This document shows, in pieces, positions 27,450-37,264 of a stretch of DNA of 64,000 nucleotides. Below the pieces are notes generated by a model, which ran no database searches, had not been told where the DNA came from, and saw nothing but the letters and a program-made list of their open reading frames with translations. The translations under genes were made by a program, and so were the position numbers. Source of the DNA: Larkinella arboricola. GTDB lineage: Bacteria; Bacteroidota; Bacteroidia; Cytophagales; Spirosomataceae. The DNA lies in assembly GCF_003259745.1 (NCBI RefSeq), contig NZ_QLMC01000003.1, positions 62,001 to 126,000 of the forward strand, in the 5' to 3' direction. Each line of letters begins with the position of its first letter. Position 1 is the first letter of the stretch.

Positions 27450-28619
27450 ATGCGTTCGATAGCACAGTTCATGTCGGTCACCTTATTGGCAGCCCCGCTC
27501 TGCTTTTTCTCATGTGACGGGAATAAACAACAGGCCGCCGGGCAAGCAGCCGATGTGGCGAAGGAGTACCCGGTTCTGACCCTTACTCCCCGGACAACAA
27601 CGCTGAACAGCGATTATCCGGCCACCATCGAAGGGCAGCAGGATATTGAAATCCGGCCGAAAATCGACGGGTATATCGAGCGGATTTTCGTTGATGAAGG
27701 AGCCACGGTCAAACGTGGCCAGCCACTATTCCGGATCAGCGCCCCCCAATACGAACAGGAGGTCCGAACCGCCGAAGCTACCATAAAAATTGCTCAGGCC
27801 GACGTCAATGCGGCCCAGATGCAGGTGAATAAAGTCAGGCCGCTCGTCGAAAAAAACATTGTCAGCCGGTACGAATTGCAGTCGGCGGAATTCAATTTGC
27901 AGTCCAAACGGGCCGCCCTAGCGCAGGCGAACGCAATGCTGGCCAATGCCCGAACCAATCTCGGCTATACCCTCATTACCAGTCCCGCAAACGGCATTGT
28001 CGGCAGTATTCCGTATAAAATTGGGAGTCTGGTCAACAGCAACACCCCGCAGCCCCTCACTACGGTTTCCAACATTGGAAAAATCTATGCCTACTTTTCC
28101 ATTAACGAAAAACAGGTACTGGCCTTTACCAATCGGGTGAAAGGGGCCACCATTCACGACCGACTGGCGACCATGCCGCCCGTTTCGCTGATTCTGGCCA
28201 ACGGAACGGAGTTTCCCCAGAAAGGCCGAATTGAAGCCGCCAGCGGGTCCTTTAATCCGGAAACCGGGTCGTCCCGGGTCCGGGCCACTTTTCCCAACCC
28301 CAATAGTCTGGTGCGCAGCGGCAGCAGCGGGACGGTCCGTATTCCAACCACCGTCGATTCGGCGATTGTCATTCCGCAAAAAGCCACCTACGAAATTCAG
28401 GGAAAGACGTTTGTGTACCGGCTCGAAAAAGATGGAACGGTAAAGAGTGTGGCCATCAACGTGATGGAAAATGACGACGGCCGCTTTTATGTGGTGCGGC
28501 AAGGACTTCGTCCCGGTGATCAGATTGTCGTGGAAGGGGTCGCTACGCTGCGCGAAGGAGCCCCGATTAAACCCCGGGCGGTTCGGGTCGATAGCGTTTA
28601 CCAGCAACCGATGGGATGA
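27450..28619 (+). CDS. RND efflux periplasmic adaptor (membrane fusion protein)
   Basis: The protein is a 389-residue lipoprotein: the signal peptide ends at Cys22 in CFFSC. It has the AcrA/MexA layout: a split lipoyl domain (IEGQQDIEIRPKIDGYIERIFVDEGATVKRGQPLFRI and LGYTLITSPANGIVG), a helical hairpin between residues 95 and 165, a beta-barrel and a membrane-proximal domain. It joins the inner-membrane pump to the outer-membrane channel. The permease gene follows 29 bases later and the channel gene after that, so the three form one operon. Confidence 0.94.
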   Translation: MRSIAQFMSVTLLAAPLCFFSCDGNKQQAAGQAADVAKEYPVLTLTPRTTTLNSDYPATIEGQQDIEIRPKIDGYIERIFVDEGATVKRGQPLFRISAPQYEQEVRTAEATIKIAQADVNAAQMQVNKVRPLVEKNIVSRYELQSAEFNLQSKRAALAQANAMLANARTNLGYTLITSPANGIVGSIPYKIGSLVNSNTPQPLTTVSNIGKIYAYFSINEKQVLAFTNRVKGATIHDRLATMPPVSLILANGTEFPQKGRIEAASGSFNPETGSSRVRATFPNPNSLVRSGSSGTVRIPTTVDSAIVIPQKATYEIQGKTFVYRLEKDGTVKSVAINVMENDDGRFYVVRQGLRPGDQIVVEGVATLREGAPIKPRAVRVDSVYQQPMG

Positions 28620-28648
28620 AGTAAGATCCGTTAGCCAAAGCAGGAAGT

Positions 28649-31600
28649 ATGTTTAACCGATTCATTGACCAGCCGGTACTGTCGACCGTCATCTCCATCC
28701 TGATCGTCATCCTGGGCGTGCTGGGGCTGATTTCCTTGCCTGTTTCGCAATATCCCGAAATTGCTCCTCCGACGGTGGTTGTCTCGACTTCGTACCAGGG
28801 GGCCAATGCCGATGTGGTACTCAATAGCGTGGTGGTTCCGCTGGAGGAACAGATCAACGGGGTCGAGAACATGACCTACATGACTTCTTCGGCGGGGAAC
28901 GACGGAACCGCCCGGATTACGGTCAATTTTAAATTAGGCACCGACCCCGACCTCGCTTCGGTAAACGTCCAGAACCGTGTTTCCCGCGCAACTCCGCTAC
29001 TGCCCCAGGAAGTAACCCGATCCGGCGTAACCACCGCCAAAAGCCAGAGCAGCAACCTGGTCATTTTTTCGCTCTACAGCGATAGCCCGGCTTACGACCA
29101 GACGTTTCTGCAAAATTACGCCGAAATCAACCTGATTCCCCTGATCCGGCGGGTAACCGGCGTGGGAGAAGCCAACGCCTTCGGACGGATGGACTATTCG
29201 ATGCGGATCTGGCTGCGCCCCGACGTGATGGCCACCTACGGACTGGTTCCGGCCGACATTAGCGCGGCTCTGGCCGAACAGAATATTGAAGCCGCACCCG
29301 GCCAGTTCGGCGAGCAGGGGCAGCAATCGTTTCAGTACGTCATTAAATACACCGGTCGCCTGAAAGACACCCAGGAGTTTGGCGATGTGGTTGTTAAGGC
29401 TACGGCCAACGGGCAGATTTTACGGCTTCGCGACATTGCCCGCATTGAATTAGGTGCCATGAGTTACGCCAGCAGCAGCACCACCAACGGCAAACCGTCG
29501 GTGGGTGTCGCCATCAGCCAAACCGCCGGGTCCAACGCCAAGGAAGTGATTGAAGGCAGCCTTCGGGTTCTGGAAGAAGCGTCCCGTACATTCCCCCGGG
29601 GCATTAAATACGTCACGCTGGTCAATGCCAATGAATTTCTGGATGCGTCCATCGAGAAGGTGATTCACACGCTGATTGAAGCCTTTGTGCTGGTGTTTCT
29701 GGTCGTCTTCGTGTTTTTGCAGGATTTCAGGTCTACCCTCATTCCGGCCATTGCCGTACCCGTTGCCATTGTCGGGACGTTTTTCTTCCTCGGCCTGTTT
29801 GGGTTTACCATCAACCTGCTCACCCTGTTTGCTCTCGTACTGGCCATTGGTATCGTGGTGGATGATGCCATTGTGGTCGTGGAAGCCGTACACGCCAAGC
29901 TCGACGAGGGCTACACCTCGGCGCTGGATGCCACGAAAGACGCGATGGGTGAAATTTCCGGAGCCATTATTTCCATTACGCTGGTCATGGCTGCCGTGTT
30001 TGTTCCGGTCAGTTTTATTGCCGGCTCGGCGGGGGTATTTTTTAAACAATTCGGGTTAACGCTGGCCATTTCCATTATTCTTTCGGCCATCAATGCCCTG
30101 ACGCTCAGCCCGGCCCTGTGTGCTCTTTTCCTAAAACCTCACCAGGGCGAAGGGCATCAGAAAAAGGGCGTCCTGCAACGTTTTTACGGCTGGTTTAACC
30201 GAACGTTTGACAAAACAAAGGCGAAATACCATCAGTCAGTGGCCTTTCTGATTGGCCGAAAATGGATGGCGTGGGCAATGATTGCGGCATTTGCCGGTCT
30301 GTTTGTCTTTTTAATGCAAACCACCCCCTCCGCCTTTGTTCCCAACGAAGACATCGGCTCCATCATGGCCGACATTTCCCTGCCTCCTTCGGCCTCTACC
30401 GAACGAACGGAAGTAATTGCCAATCAGGTGGAAGCCATCGCCCGCACCATTCCGGAAATTGCCAACATTCTCCGAATCACGGGCCGGGGCATGATTAGCG
30501 GGACGGGTAGCAATTACGGGATGGTGGTCATGCGGCTCAAACCCTGGGACGAACGGGGCGGCAAGGGGCAGGATGTCCAGTCACTGATTGGCCAGCTATT
30601 TGCCAAAACCAGCGGTATTCGCGACGCCCGGATTATCTTTTTCGCTCCGCCGACCATCCAGGGCTTCGGAACCTCCGGCGGGTTTGAATTCCAGTTGCAG
30701 GACCGCAGCGGCCGCGATATTGCCACCTTCTCGAAAATTGGCAACGATTTTATTGCGGCCCTGAACGAGCGCCCCGAAATTCAGTTTGCCTCCACCTCTT
30801 TTAACGTCAACTTTCCGCAGTACCAGATTGATGTGAACGTTGCCAAAGCCAAAGTGGCCGGAATCACCGTCAACGACATTCTGGGCACGATGCAGGGCTA
30901 TTACGGCGGGGTTTATGCGTCCAATTTCAACCAGTTTGGCAAGCAGTTTCGGGTTATGTACCAGTCGGAAGCGGCTTTCCGGGCCAATCCCGAAGGACTG
31001 AGTTCCATTTACGTCCGAAACGCCAACGGAACGATGGCCCCCATCACCGAATTCATCACCCTGAAAAGAGTGTATGGTCCGCAGGCCATTTCGCGGTTTA
31101 ACCTGTACACGTCAATGGGCATTACCGGCTCCCCCAATGCCGGTTACAGTTCCGGGGATGCCATTCGGGCCATCGAAGAAGTGGCGACTCAAATCCTGCC
31201 GGCCGGTTACGGCTACGAGTTTTCGGGCATCACGCGGGAAGAGATTTCGGCGGGCGGGCAAACCGTTTACATTTTCCTGCTCGTGGTGCTGTTTGTGTAC
31301 CTGCTGCTGAGTGCGCAGTACGGAAGTTACGTGTTACCTTTCGCCGTGCTGCTGTCGGTGCCGGTCGGGCTGGCCGGGGCGCTGATTTTCGCCAACATCT
31401 TCGGCATTACCAACAACATCTACCTCCAGATCACGCTGATTATGCTGATCGGCCTGCTGGCTAAAAATGCGATTCTGATTGTAGAATTTGCCGTGGAGCG
31501 TCGGCGACACGGTATGTCGGTAGTTGAGTCCGCGCTCGAAGGCGCCGAAGCCCGGTTGCGGCCCATTCTGATGACATCGTTTGCCTTCATTCTGGGACTG

Positions 31601-31834
31601 GTTCCGCTGATGATAGCGACCGGGGCCGGAGCCGTGGGCAACCGTTCCATTGGTACCGGGGCCGTGGGCGGTATGCTGATTGGTACGGTTCTGGGCGTAT
31701 TCGTCATCCCGGTTTTGTTCGTCGTTTTCCAGACGTTGCAGGAGCGGATCAGCGGAGGGCCGCCCAAGCCGCTGACGCAGCCAAACAGCACCGACCTCCG
31801 GCCGACCGAGGTGCCGCAGACCAGCCATCAATAA
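28649..31834 (+). CDS. RND multidrug efflux permease (AcrB/HAE1 family)
   Basis: This is a 1061-residue inner-membrane pump with the usual twelve transmembrane helices and two large periplasmic loops. The start MFNRFIDQPVLSTVISILIVILG is typical. The proton-relay aspartates are in TM4 (AIGIVVDDAIVVVEAVH) and the matching Lys is in TM10 (IGLLAKNAILIVEFAVE). The length and residues mark it as hydrophobe/amphiphile efflux rather than heavy-metal efflux. Its substrates are unknown. It lies between the adaptor and channel genes of the same operon, and no regulator gene of the TetR or MarR kind is adjacent. Confidence 0.96.
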   Translation: MFNRFIDQPVLSTVISILIVILGVLGLISLPVSQYPEIAPPTVVVSTSYQGANADVVLNSVVVPLEEQINGVENMTYMTSSAGNDGTARITVNFKLGTDPDLASVNVQNRVSRATPLLPQEVTRSGVTTAKSQSSNLVIFSLYSDSPAYDQTFLQNYAEINLIPLIRRVTGVGEANAFGRMDYSMRIWLRPDVMATYGLVPADISAALAEQNIEAAPGQFGEQGQQSFQYVIKYTGRLKDTQEFGDVVVKATANGQILRLRDIARIELGAMSYASSSTTNGKPSVGVAISQTAGSNAKEVIEGSLRVLEEASRTFPRGIKYVTLVNANEFLDASIEKVIHTLIEAFVLVFLVVFVFLQDFRSTLIPAIAVPVAIVGTFFFLGLFGFTINLLTLFALVLAIGIVVDDAIVVVEAVHAKLDEGYTSALDATKDAMGEISGAIISITLVMAAVFVPVSFIAGSAGVFFKQFGLTLAISIILSAINALTLSPALCALFLKPHQGEGHQKKGVLQRFYGWFNRTFDKTKAKYHQSVAFLIGRKWMAWAMIAAFAGLFVFLMQTTPSAFVPNEDIGSIMADISLPPSASTERTEVIANQVEAIARTIPEIANILRITGRGMISGTGSNYGMVVMRLKPWDERGGKGQDVQSLIGQLFAKTSGIRDARIIFFAPPTIQGFGTSGGFEFQLQDRSGRDIATFSKIGNDFIAALNERPEIQFASTSFNVNFPQYQIDVNVAKAKVAGITVNDILGTMQGYYGGVYASNFNQFGKQFRVMYQSEAAFRANPEGLSSIYVRNANGTMAPITEFITLKRVYGPQAISRFNLYTSMGITGSPNAGYSSGDAIRAIEEVATQILPAGYGYEFSGITREEISAGGQTVYIFLLVVLFVYLLLSAQYGSYVLPFAVLLSVPVGLAGALIFANIFGITNNIYLQITLIMLIGLLAKNAILIVEFAVERRRHGMSVVESALEGAEARLRPILMTSFAFILGLVPLMIATGAGAVGNRSIGTGAVGGMLIGTVLGVFVIPVLFVVFQTLQERISGGPPKPLTQPNSTDLRPTEVPQTSHQ

Positions 31835-31873
31835 TTACCGAATTGTTCGGATACGGTGTGTAATAAAGCAACT

Positions 31874-33268
31874 ATGGACCCAAAAAAAGGAAAATTCGGA
31901 CTCTTTGTTTTCCTGTTGGGGCTAGCCGTAGCCTCCTGTAAAGTCACGCAGCCTTACCAGTCCGCACCCGTCCGAACGGATGGCCTGTACCGGGATGTGT
32001 CCGCAACCGACACCAACTCGCTGGCGACTCTGCGCTGGCATGAGCTTTTCACCGACACCCTTTTGCAGCAGCTCATTCGAGAAGGCATCGCCCGGAATCT
32101 GGACCTGAAAATCGCTTATACCCGAATTCAGCAGGCCGAAGCGTATTACCGGCAAAGTCTGGCCGTTTTTTATCCCGCGCTGAATGGCAACGTGGGAATC
32201 ACCGAATCAAAACTTTCCGAAGCGCAGGGCTTTGGCATACGAAACAACGCGACGCAGTACCAGCTGGGATTAACAACCGCCTGGGAAGCCGACATCTGGG
32301 GCCGGTTACGCGCCAACCGCCGGGCCAGTCTGGCCAGCCTGTTGCAGTCGGAAGCCGGTGCCCGGGCCATACAAACCGGCCTGATCGCCAGCATTGCCAA
32401 TTATTACTATCGACTGCTGGCGCTGGATGAGCAAGTGGCCATTACCCAGCAGACGGTTTTCAACTGGGACACCACCGTCACCACCATGCGGGCGCTGAAA
32501 GAATCGGCCGTGGTTACCGAAGCCGCAGTTGTTCAGAGCGAATCCCAGCGTTACGTAGCCGAAGTGACCATCCCGGATTTGAGACAAAGCATTCGGGAGA
32601 CGGAAAACGCCCTGAGCATTCTGCTGGGTGCTCCGCCCGCCGGCATTCCACGGGGCAGACTGGATGACCAGCGGATCGATTCTACGTTACAAACCGGCGT
32701 ACCCGCCCAACTCTTGGCCAACCGCCCGGATGTGCAGCAGGCCGAACAGAATTACCGGTATTATTTCGAACTCACCAATGTGGCCCGGGCCTATTTTTAT
32801 CCGGCCTTAAGCATTTCCGGAACGGCGGGGTTTACGTCGCTTTCGTTTGTAAATCTGTTTAACCCCATTTCCACGGCCGCCAGCATTGGGGCCGGTCTGG
32901 CGCAACCGATTTTCAACCAGCGGCTCAACCGAACCCGTCTGGCCGTTGCCCAGGCCCAGCAGCAGGAGGCCGCCCTCAACTTTCAGAACACACTGCTGAC
33001 GGCCGGGCAGGAAGTCTCGGATGCTTTGTCGCTGCACGAAAGGGCGCTCGAAAAAATGCGCATCCGATCCAATCAGATGATCGCCCTCCGAAAGTCGGTG
33101 GACTATTCACAGGAGTTACTCCGCAACGGTTTTGCCAACTATACCGAAGTCATTACGGCCCGCCAGAGTCTGCTCCAGGCCGAATTAGGCAGTGTTAACG
33201 ACCGGCTACAGCGGCTGCAATCGGTCGTTAACCTCTACCGTTCGCTGGGTGGCGGATGGCGCCCGTAG
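31874..33268 (+). CDS. outer-membrane efflux channel (TolC/OprM/NodT type)
   Basis: This is a 464-residue lipoprotein (lipobox VASC, Cys22) of the NodT family. Two repeats of the OEP domain are visible. The N-terminal one contains LIREGIARNLDLKIAYTRIQQAEAYYRQSLAVFYP, and the C-terminal one contains LLANRPDVQQAEQNY and the repeated long helices near YTEVITARQSLLQAELGSVNDRLQ. Three copies form the exit duct. The ATG at 31874 gives a proper signal peptide; a GTG six codons upstream is rejected. It ends 16 bases before the convergent oxidoreductase gene, with no obvious terminator. Confidence 0.93.
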   Translation: MDPKKGKFGLFVFLLGLAVASCKVTQPYQSAPVRTDGLYRDVSATDTNSLATLRWHELFTDTLLQQLIREGIARNLDLKIAYTRIQQAEAYYRQSLAVFYPALNGNVGITESKLSEAQGFGIRNNATQYQLGLTTAWEADIWGRLRANRRASLASLLQSEAGARAIQTGLIASIANYYYRLLALDEQVAITQQTVFNWDTTVTTMRALKESAVVTEAAVVQSESQRYVAEVTIPDLRQSIRETENALSILLGAPPAGIPRGRLDDQRIDSTLQTGVPAQLLANRPDVQQAEQNYRYYFELTNVARAYFYPALSISGTAGFTSLSFVNLFNPISTAASIGAGLAQPIFNQRLNRTRLAVAQAQQQEAALNFQNTLLTAGQEVSDALSLHERALEKMRIRSNQMIALRKSVDYSQELLRNGFANYTEVITARQSLLQAELGSVNDRLQRLQSVVNLYRSLGGGWRP

Positions 33269-33284
33269 CCCATCCCCGCCCCGA

Positions 33285-34946
33285 TCACAACGTGAGCCGC
33301 TGTTTGTCTTTGAGCAATACCTCTTTTAGTTTCTGATACGGAAGCTGTTGCGGAGAAATCTTATTGTTAATCGACAACACCGCAGCGGTAGCCGCCGACT
33401 GCCCCAGAATCATAAACACGGGTTCCATCCGGATGGAACCGTAGGCAATGTGCGAACTCGACACACAAACCGGCACCAGCAGGTTACGGCATTCCTCCTC
33501 TTTCGGCAAAATCGACCCGTAGGCAATGGAGTACGGTTTATCGGGATGAACGCCAATATCGCCTTCATTCTGCACAAACCCATCCGCTTTGACATACCGC
33601 TGCGAGTTGTGCGCATCCAGCGCATACGACCCCATTCCCACCGGATTCGGAACCTCGGTCTTACCGAGTGCATCGGCTTCCTTCATCACAAAAACCCCTT
33701 TCATCCGCCGGGCTTCCCGGATATAGAGCTGGTGGGGCCAGTTGCCGTTGTCGGTAAACTCATCTTTGGCCAACCCCCATTGTTTGACCTGTTCCTGCAC
33801 ATCTTTCGGCATCCGGGGGTCGTTGGCCATGAAATACAAGAGGCCCTGCTGGTAACGTTCGTGGTCTTTGATAATCTCCTTCCGGCGTTCGTACGAAGCT
33901 TCGGGGTAGTCATAATTCTTACCAATGTAATCCGAACTGAACGGGCCGTGGTTGTTGGTATCGGTTTTGCGATTGGGAATAGGGTCAAACTTCTGGAAAG
34001 TTTCGCGCCAACCCGAGTCGAACACCCGGGCCAACAGTTCGTAGCGGGCTGGGTCGTAGCCCTCTGGTTTGGGAAACGGCACGCGGTTGTCGGGGTGGTT
34101 ACTCATGCACAACCGGAAGCAGTAGGCCTGAATTTTGTGGTCGCCGGAGCCTTTCGCCCCGGGTTGATCCGCCGATACCTCGGGCAGAAGACCGCTGCTG
34201 GGATCGCCAGGCACTTTGTAGGGGCTTACATTGGCTTTGAAATAGTGACCGTGCTGAAACACTTCCGTTTGTACCCCATTCCAGGTTTCGTTATAGACCT
34301 GATTGGCTTCCCGGCCCACGTGGTAGCTGACCCCGGCGGCTGCCATCAAGTCGCCCTCGTAGGTGGCGTCAATGAACATGGCACCTTGGTAAACAGTACC
34401 GCTCAGGGTGCGGAACGATTGAATTTTACCGTCTTTCTTGGTGATGCCTTTGGGCGAACGGTCGAGCCATTCGTCGCGGTGAATCGTCAGTTTGTATTCT
34501 TTGACAAAATCCTCGAACACCTGCTCGGCGGCATGGGGTTCGAAAATCCACATGGTGCGGTTGGTGCCGTCAAGCGCCGGTGTCCCCTGACCTTTGTTGC
34601 CGTATTCTTCGCGCTTCTGCCATTTCCAGGATTCGGGCTTCTGGTAATGCTGGTAGAGCCGCTGGTAAAACTCCCGGGAAAGCCCGCCAATCACTTCTTT
34701 GTTGCCGGTATCGGTAAAACCGAGTCCGCCGGAAGACAGGCCGCCCAGGTGTTTGTCGGGCGAGACAACGATAACGGTTTTTCCCATCTTTTTAACCTGC
34801 ACAGCGGCAATGACGGCGGCCGAAGTGCCACCGTAGATGATGACATCGGCTTTGCGAACCGCCAACGGTTTATGCTGGGGGAGGGTGAAACTGGTGAACG
34901 TGGCCAGCAGGCCAGCAAATAAGGTAATGGCAGATCTTCTTTTCAT
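33285..34946 (-). CDS. exported FAD-dependent oxidoreductase of the SusCD locus
   Basis: This is a 553-residue flavoprotein (FAD_oxidored type) with a signal peptide (MKRRSAITLFAGLLATFTSFT). The dinucleotide-binding site is modified: DVIIYGGTSAAVIAAVQVKKMGKTVIVV, with GGTSAA in place of GxGxxG, as is usual in this family. Further family marks are GLSSGGLGFTDTGN and MFIDATYEGDLMAAAGV. The substrate is unknown; similar enzymes sit in Bacteroidota glycan loci. It is the last gene of the sigma-FecR-SusC-SusD-SGNH row, 70 bases after the SGNH hydrolase. A second copy of the family lies at the right end of the window. Confidence 0.85.
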   Translation of the reverse strand: MKRRSAITLFAGLLATFTSFTLPQHKPLAVRKADVIIYGGTSAAVIAAVQVKKMGKTVIVVSPDKHLGGLSSGGLGFTDTGNKEVIGGLSREFYQRLYQHYQKPESWKWQKREEYGNKGQGTPALDGTNRTMWIFEPHAAEQVFEDFVKEYKLTIHRDEWLDRSPKGITKKDGKIQSFRTLSGTVYQGAMFIDATYEGDLMAAAGVSYHVGREANQVYNETWNGVQTEVFQHGHYFKANVSPYKVPGDPSSGLLPEVSADQPGAKGSGDHKIQAYCFRLCMSNHPDNRVPFPKPEGYDPARYELLARVFDSGWRETFQKFDPIPNRKTDTNNHGPFSSDYIGKNYDYPEASYERRKEIIKDHERYQQGLLYFMANDPRMPKDVQEQVKQWGLAKDEFTDNGNWPHQLYIREARRMKGVFVMKEADALGKTEVPNPVGMGSYALDAHNSQRYVKADGFVQNEGDIGVHPDKPYSIAYGSILPKEEECRNLLVPVCVSSSHIAYGSIRMEPVFMILGQSAATAAVLSINNKISPQQLPYQKLKEVLLKDKQRLTL

Positions 34947-35016
34947 GTTGGAAACAGGAGTCAATGTATAAAAGCAACTGACCTCCGAAAATTACCGGGG
35001 CCAGCGGAAACCAGAA

Positions 35017-35736
35017 TCAAACGTTCGTCAATTGTTGCAGGTAAGCCGGGTAATTTTTCCCATTTCCGTCGCCAATCGTGATGCTGTCGCCAAAGCAGAC
35101 GATCCGTTTTTTCAGGAGTCCGTTCTGACTTAGAAAGGTATAAATAGCAACGGCCATCGTGCGGTAGCCTTCGGCGGTCGGATGAATACCGTCGGTTTTC
35201 TGGCTGTTCGCTTCGTTTTTGATTAAACTGCTGACGTCCAGACCAACGTTGCCAATTTTCTCGAAAATGTGGTGCATATCGAGCAGAGGCAGTTTGTGGT
35301 CATCCGCCACCTTTCGGATTGTGTCATTCAGCCGGGCTTTTCGGGAGGCATGGCCCTGCGGCTGGTAAAACGCCGGGTCGTGCCGGGTCATCAGATACGG
35401 TTCATAAACCGGCAAAATGGTCATCAGCATCACCTGGCTCCGGGCGACCAGCAAGTCCGACACAATCTGCCGAAGGTTCTTTTCGTACTCGGGCAGCGGC
35501 ACGTACTTTTTGCTGTTCATATCGTTGGTACCCACCATCAGAATGGTCAGCTCCGGCTGGTGGGCCAGACAATCCTTCTGCATCCGGACCAGCAAATCAA
35601 CCGTGTTGTTCCCACCAATACCGGCATTAATAACCGTAACCGACTCCTGCCCTGGAAACGGCAAACCAACGGAATACAACTGTCCGGCCAGCGGGGCAGC
35701 AACCAGGGCCTGTTGCAAAAACGTTCGACGTTGCAT
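35017..35736 (-). CDS. circularly permuted SGNH/GDSL hydrolase
   Basis: From the ATG at 35736 the protein has 239 residues and a Tat-like signal (MQRRTFLQQALVAAP). The SGNH blocks are all present but in rotated order: block II GIGGNN (Gly39-Asn44), block III GTND (69-72), block V DGIHP (Asp182, His185), and only then block I, CFGDSIT with the nucleophile Ser218. The last residues, YPAYLQQLTNV, are what normally joins block I to block II, and the mature N-terminus starts exactly there (VTVINAGIGGNN). The likely reaction is deacetylation or ester cleavage on a sugar. It is encoded between susD and the FAD oxidoreductase. An earlier in-frame start exists 24 codons upstream but lacks a signal peptide. 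Confidence 0.85.
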   Translation of the reverse strand: MQRRTFLQQALVAAPLAGQLYSVGLPFPGQESVTVINAGIGGNNTVDLLVRMQKDCLAHQPELTILMVGTNDMNSKKYVPLPEYEKNLRQIVSDLLVARSQVMLMTILPVYEPYLMTRHDPAFYQPQGHASRKARLNDTIRKVADDHKLPLLDMHHIFEKIGNVGLDVSSLIKNEANSQKTDGIHPTAEGYRTMAVAIYTFLSQNGLLKKRIVCFGDSITIGDGNGKNYPAYLQQLTNV

Positions 35737-35811
35737 ACAAAGAAAAGGGGGTACAGCCCGATCCAAACCGTGGTTCCGACCGGGCTGTCGATAAAGACCT
35801 GTTTTCAAAAA

Positions 35812-37245
35812 TTAATAGCCGGGATTCTGCGTCAACAGCGGGTTAACATCCCGCTCGGTTTGCGGAATCGGGAACAGATAATGGTGTTCTCCCACGGCAA
35901 TACCCGGATTCTGCGCTTTCAGGGCAGCAACCAGCCGTTTGGTGCGGGCCAGATCATACCAGCGATGCCCTTCAAAAGCCAGTTCCAGACGCCGTTCCAG
36001 CAGCAGGCTATCGCGGAACTGGGCCTGACTCAGGTTGGGGGTCAGATTGGGCAGCCCTGCCCGGTTCCGGATTCGGTTAACAACCGCGTAGGCGTCGGCA
36101 TTGTTGGCCGACTGCTCATTCAGTGCTTCGGCATACATCAACAACACGTCGGGATACCGGATAATGGGGTAATTATTGCCGCCGTCGCCGTTTCCGGTCG
36201 CCGTGGGGTCCAGGTATTTGTTGACGTAACAGGGGAACAGGACGCTGGCCGGAGCCGCAGGCGTTCCGGTTGCCGAATACAGCCGCAGGGTAACGTCCCG
36301 GCGTTTGTCGTCAGCCCGGTAGGTATGGTACAGGTTTTCGGTCGGGGGATCATCACCGAAGCCAGCCACCCCGTTGACGCGGTCAAAAGTGGGCCGCATA
36401 TAGCCCTGCATCCAGCTTCCTTCACCAAAACCGCCACTGAGGGCCTGCACTTCGAAGACGGCTTCCTTACCGTTCTTGTTGGCAATCGCAAAAGCATCGG
36501 CAAAGTTGGCCCACAGGTCATACACGCCCAGGTCGATTACTTCCTTTGCTTTGGCGGAGGCTTTGGGCCATTCCTGGCGGGTCAGGTACACTTTAGCCAG
36601 AAAGGCTTTAGCAGCGCCCTTGGTGGCCCGGCCCCGGTCGGCGGTGGAATAGGTCGTGGGCAGCACGGTTTCGGCGTCGGTAAAATCCTGAATGATTTGA
36701 GCGTACACTTCATCAACCGACGCCCGCGCCACGTTCAGGTTGCTGAGCGAGGTGGTTTCCGTCGTAATCAAAGGTACACCCCCAAACAGCCGTACAAGCG
36801 TGAAATAATAGAAGCCGCGCATGAATTTGGCTTCGGCCAGATACCGGTTTTTCAGGTCGTTATCCATGTCGATAGCCGGTACGCGGGCCAGTACGGTATT
36901 GGCCCGGTTAATGGCCGTATAAACGGTTGACCAGAGCGACTGAAAGGTGACGGTTGCGGGCGTAAAGGTGTATTTATCGAGGTCGTTTTTAGGCTGGTTG
37001 GCCGTCGATCGCCCGTTGCCCCATTCGGCATCGTCGGTGGCCTGATCCTGAATGATCCACATCACCTGACCGTAGAGGTTCGCGTTGTTCAGGGGGTCAT
37101 ATATCGAACTGACGGCGGCTTTGGCATCGTCGGCATTTTTGTAAAAATTGGCCGGCGAAAAGTTGGACTCGGGACGCTGGTCCAGCACTTCACAAGCCGA
37201 TAAAAGCCCCAGTAGCAGGAAAAATAAAGGAATATTTTTTTTCAT
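35812..37245 (-). CDS. SusD/RagB-family nutrient-binding outer-membrane lipoprotein
   Basis: This is a 477-residue surface lipoprotein with lipobox LLSAC (Cys18). TPR-like helices make the scaffold: ADDAKAAVSSIYDPLNNANLYGQ near the N-terminus and the SusD C-terminal signature YPDVLLMYAEALNEQ, followed by NRIRNRAGLP and LLERRLELAFEGHRWYDLARTKRL. SusD forms the lid of the SusC channel and binds the ligand, often a glycan but in some loci a protein or other polymer. The ATG at 37245 is preferred to one ten codons upstream that would overlap susC. Confidence 0.94.
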   Translation of the reverse strand: MKKNIPLFFLLLGLLSACEVLDQRPESNFSPANFYKNADDAKAAVSSIYDPLNNANLYGQVMWIIQDQATDDAEWGNGRSTANQPKNDLDKYTFTPATVTFQSLWSTVYTAINRANTVLARVPAIDMDNDLKNRYLAEAKFMRGFYYFTLVRLFGGVPLITTETTSLSNLNVARASVDEVYAQIIQDFTDAETVLPTTYSTADRGRATKGAAKAFLAKVYLTRQEWPKASAKAKEVIDLGVYDLWANFADAFAIANKNGKEAVFEVQALSGGFGEGSWMQGYMRPTFDRVNGVAGFGDDPPTENLYHTYRADDKRRDVTLRLYSATGTPAAPASVLFPCYVNKYLDPTATGNGDGGNNYPIIRYPDVLLMYAEALNEQSANNADAYAVVNRIRNRAGLPNLTPNLSQAQFRDSLLLERRLELAFEGHRWYDLARTKRLVAALKAQNPGIAVGEHHYLFPIPQTERDVNPLLTQNPGY

Positions 37246-37264
37246 CGAAATACGCAGTAAAGAT

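Noticed and set aside
33348-34922. Long plus-strand open frame (524 codons) antisense to the FAD oxidoreductase gene
   Set aside because: Its sequence mirrors the codons of the opposite gene and has no family features; high GC makes such antisense frames common here.
35269-36930. Plus-strand open frame of 553 codons across the SGNH and susD genes
   Set aside because: It crosses two well-supported minus-strand genes and their gap; no domain is recognisable.
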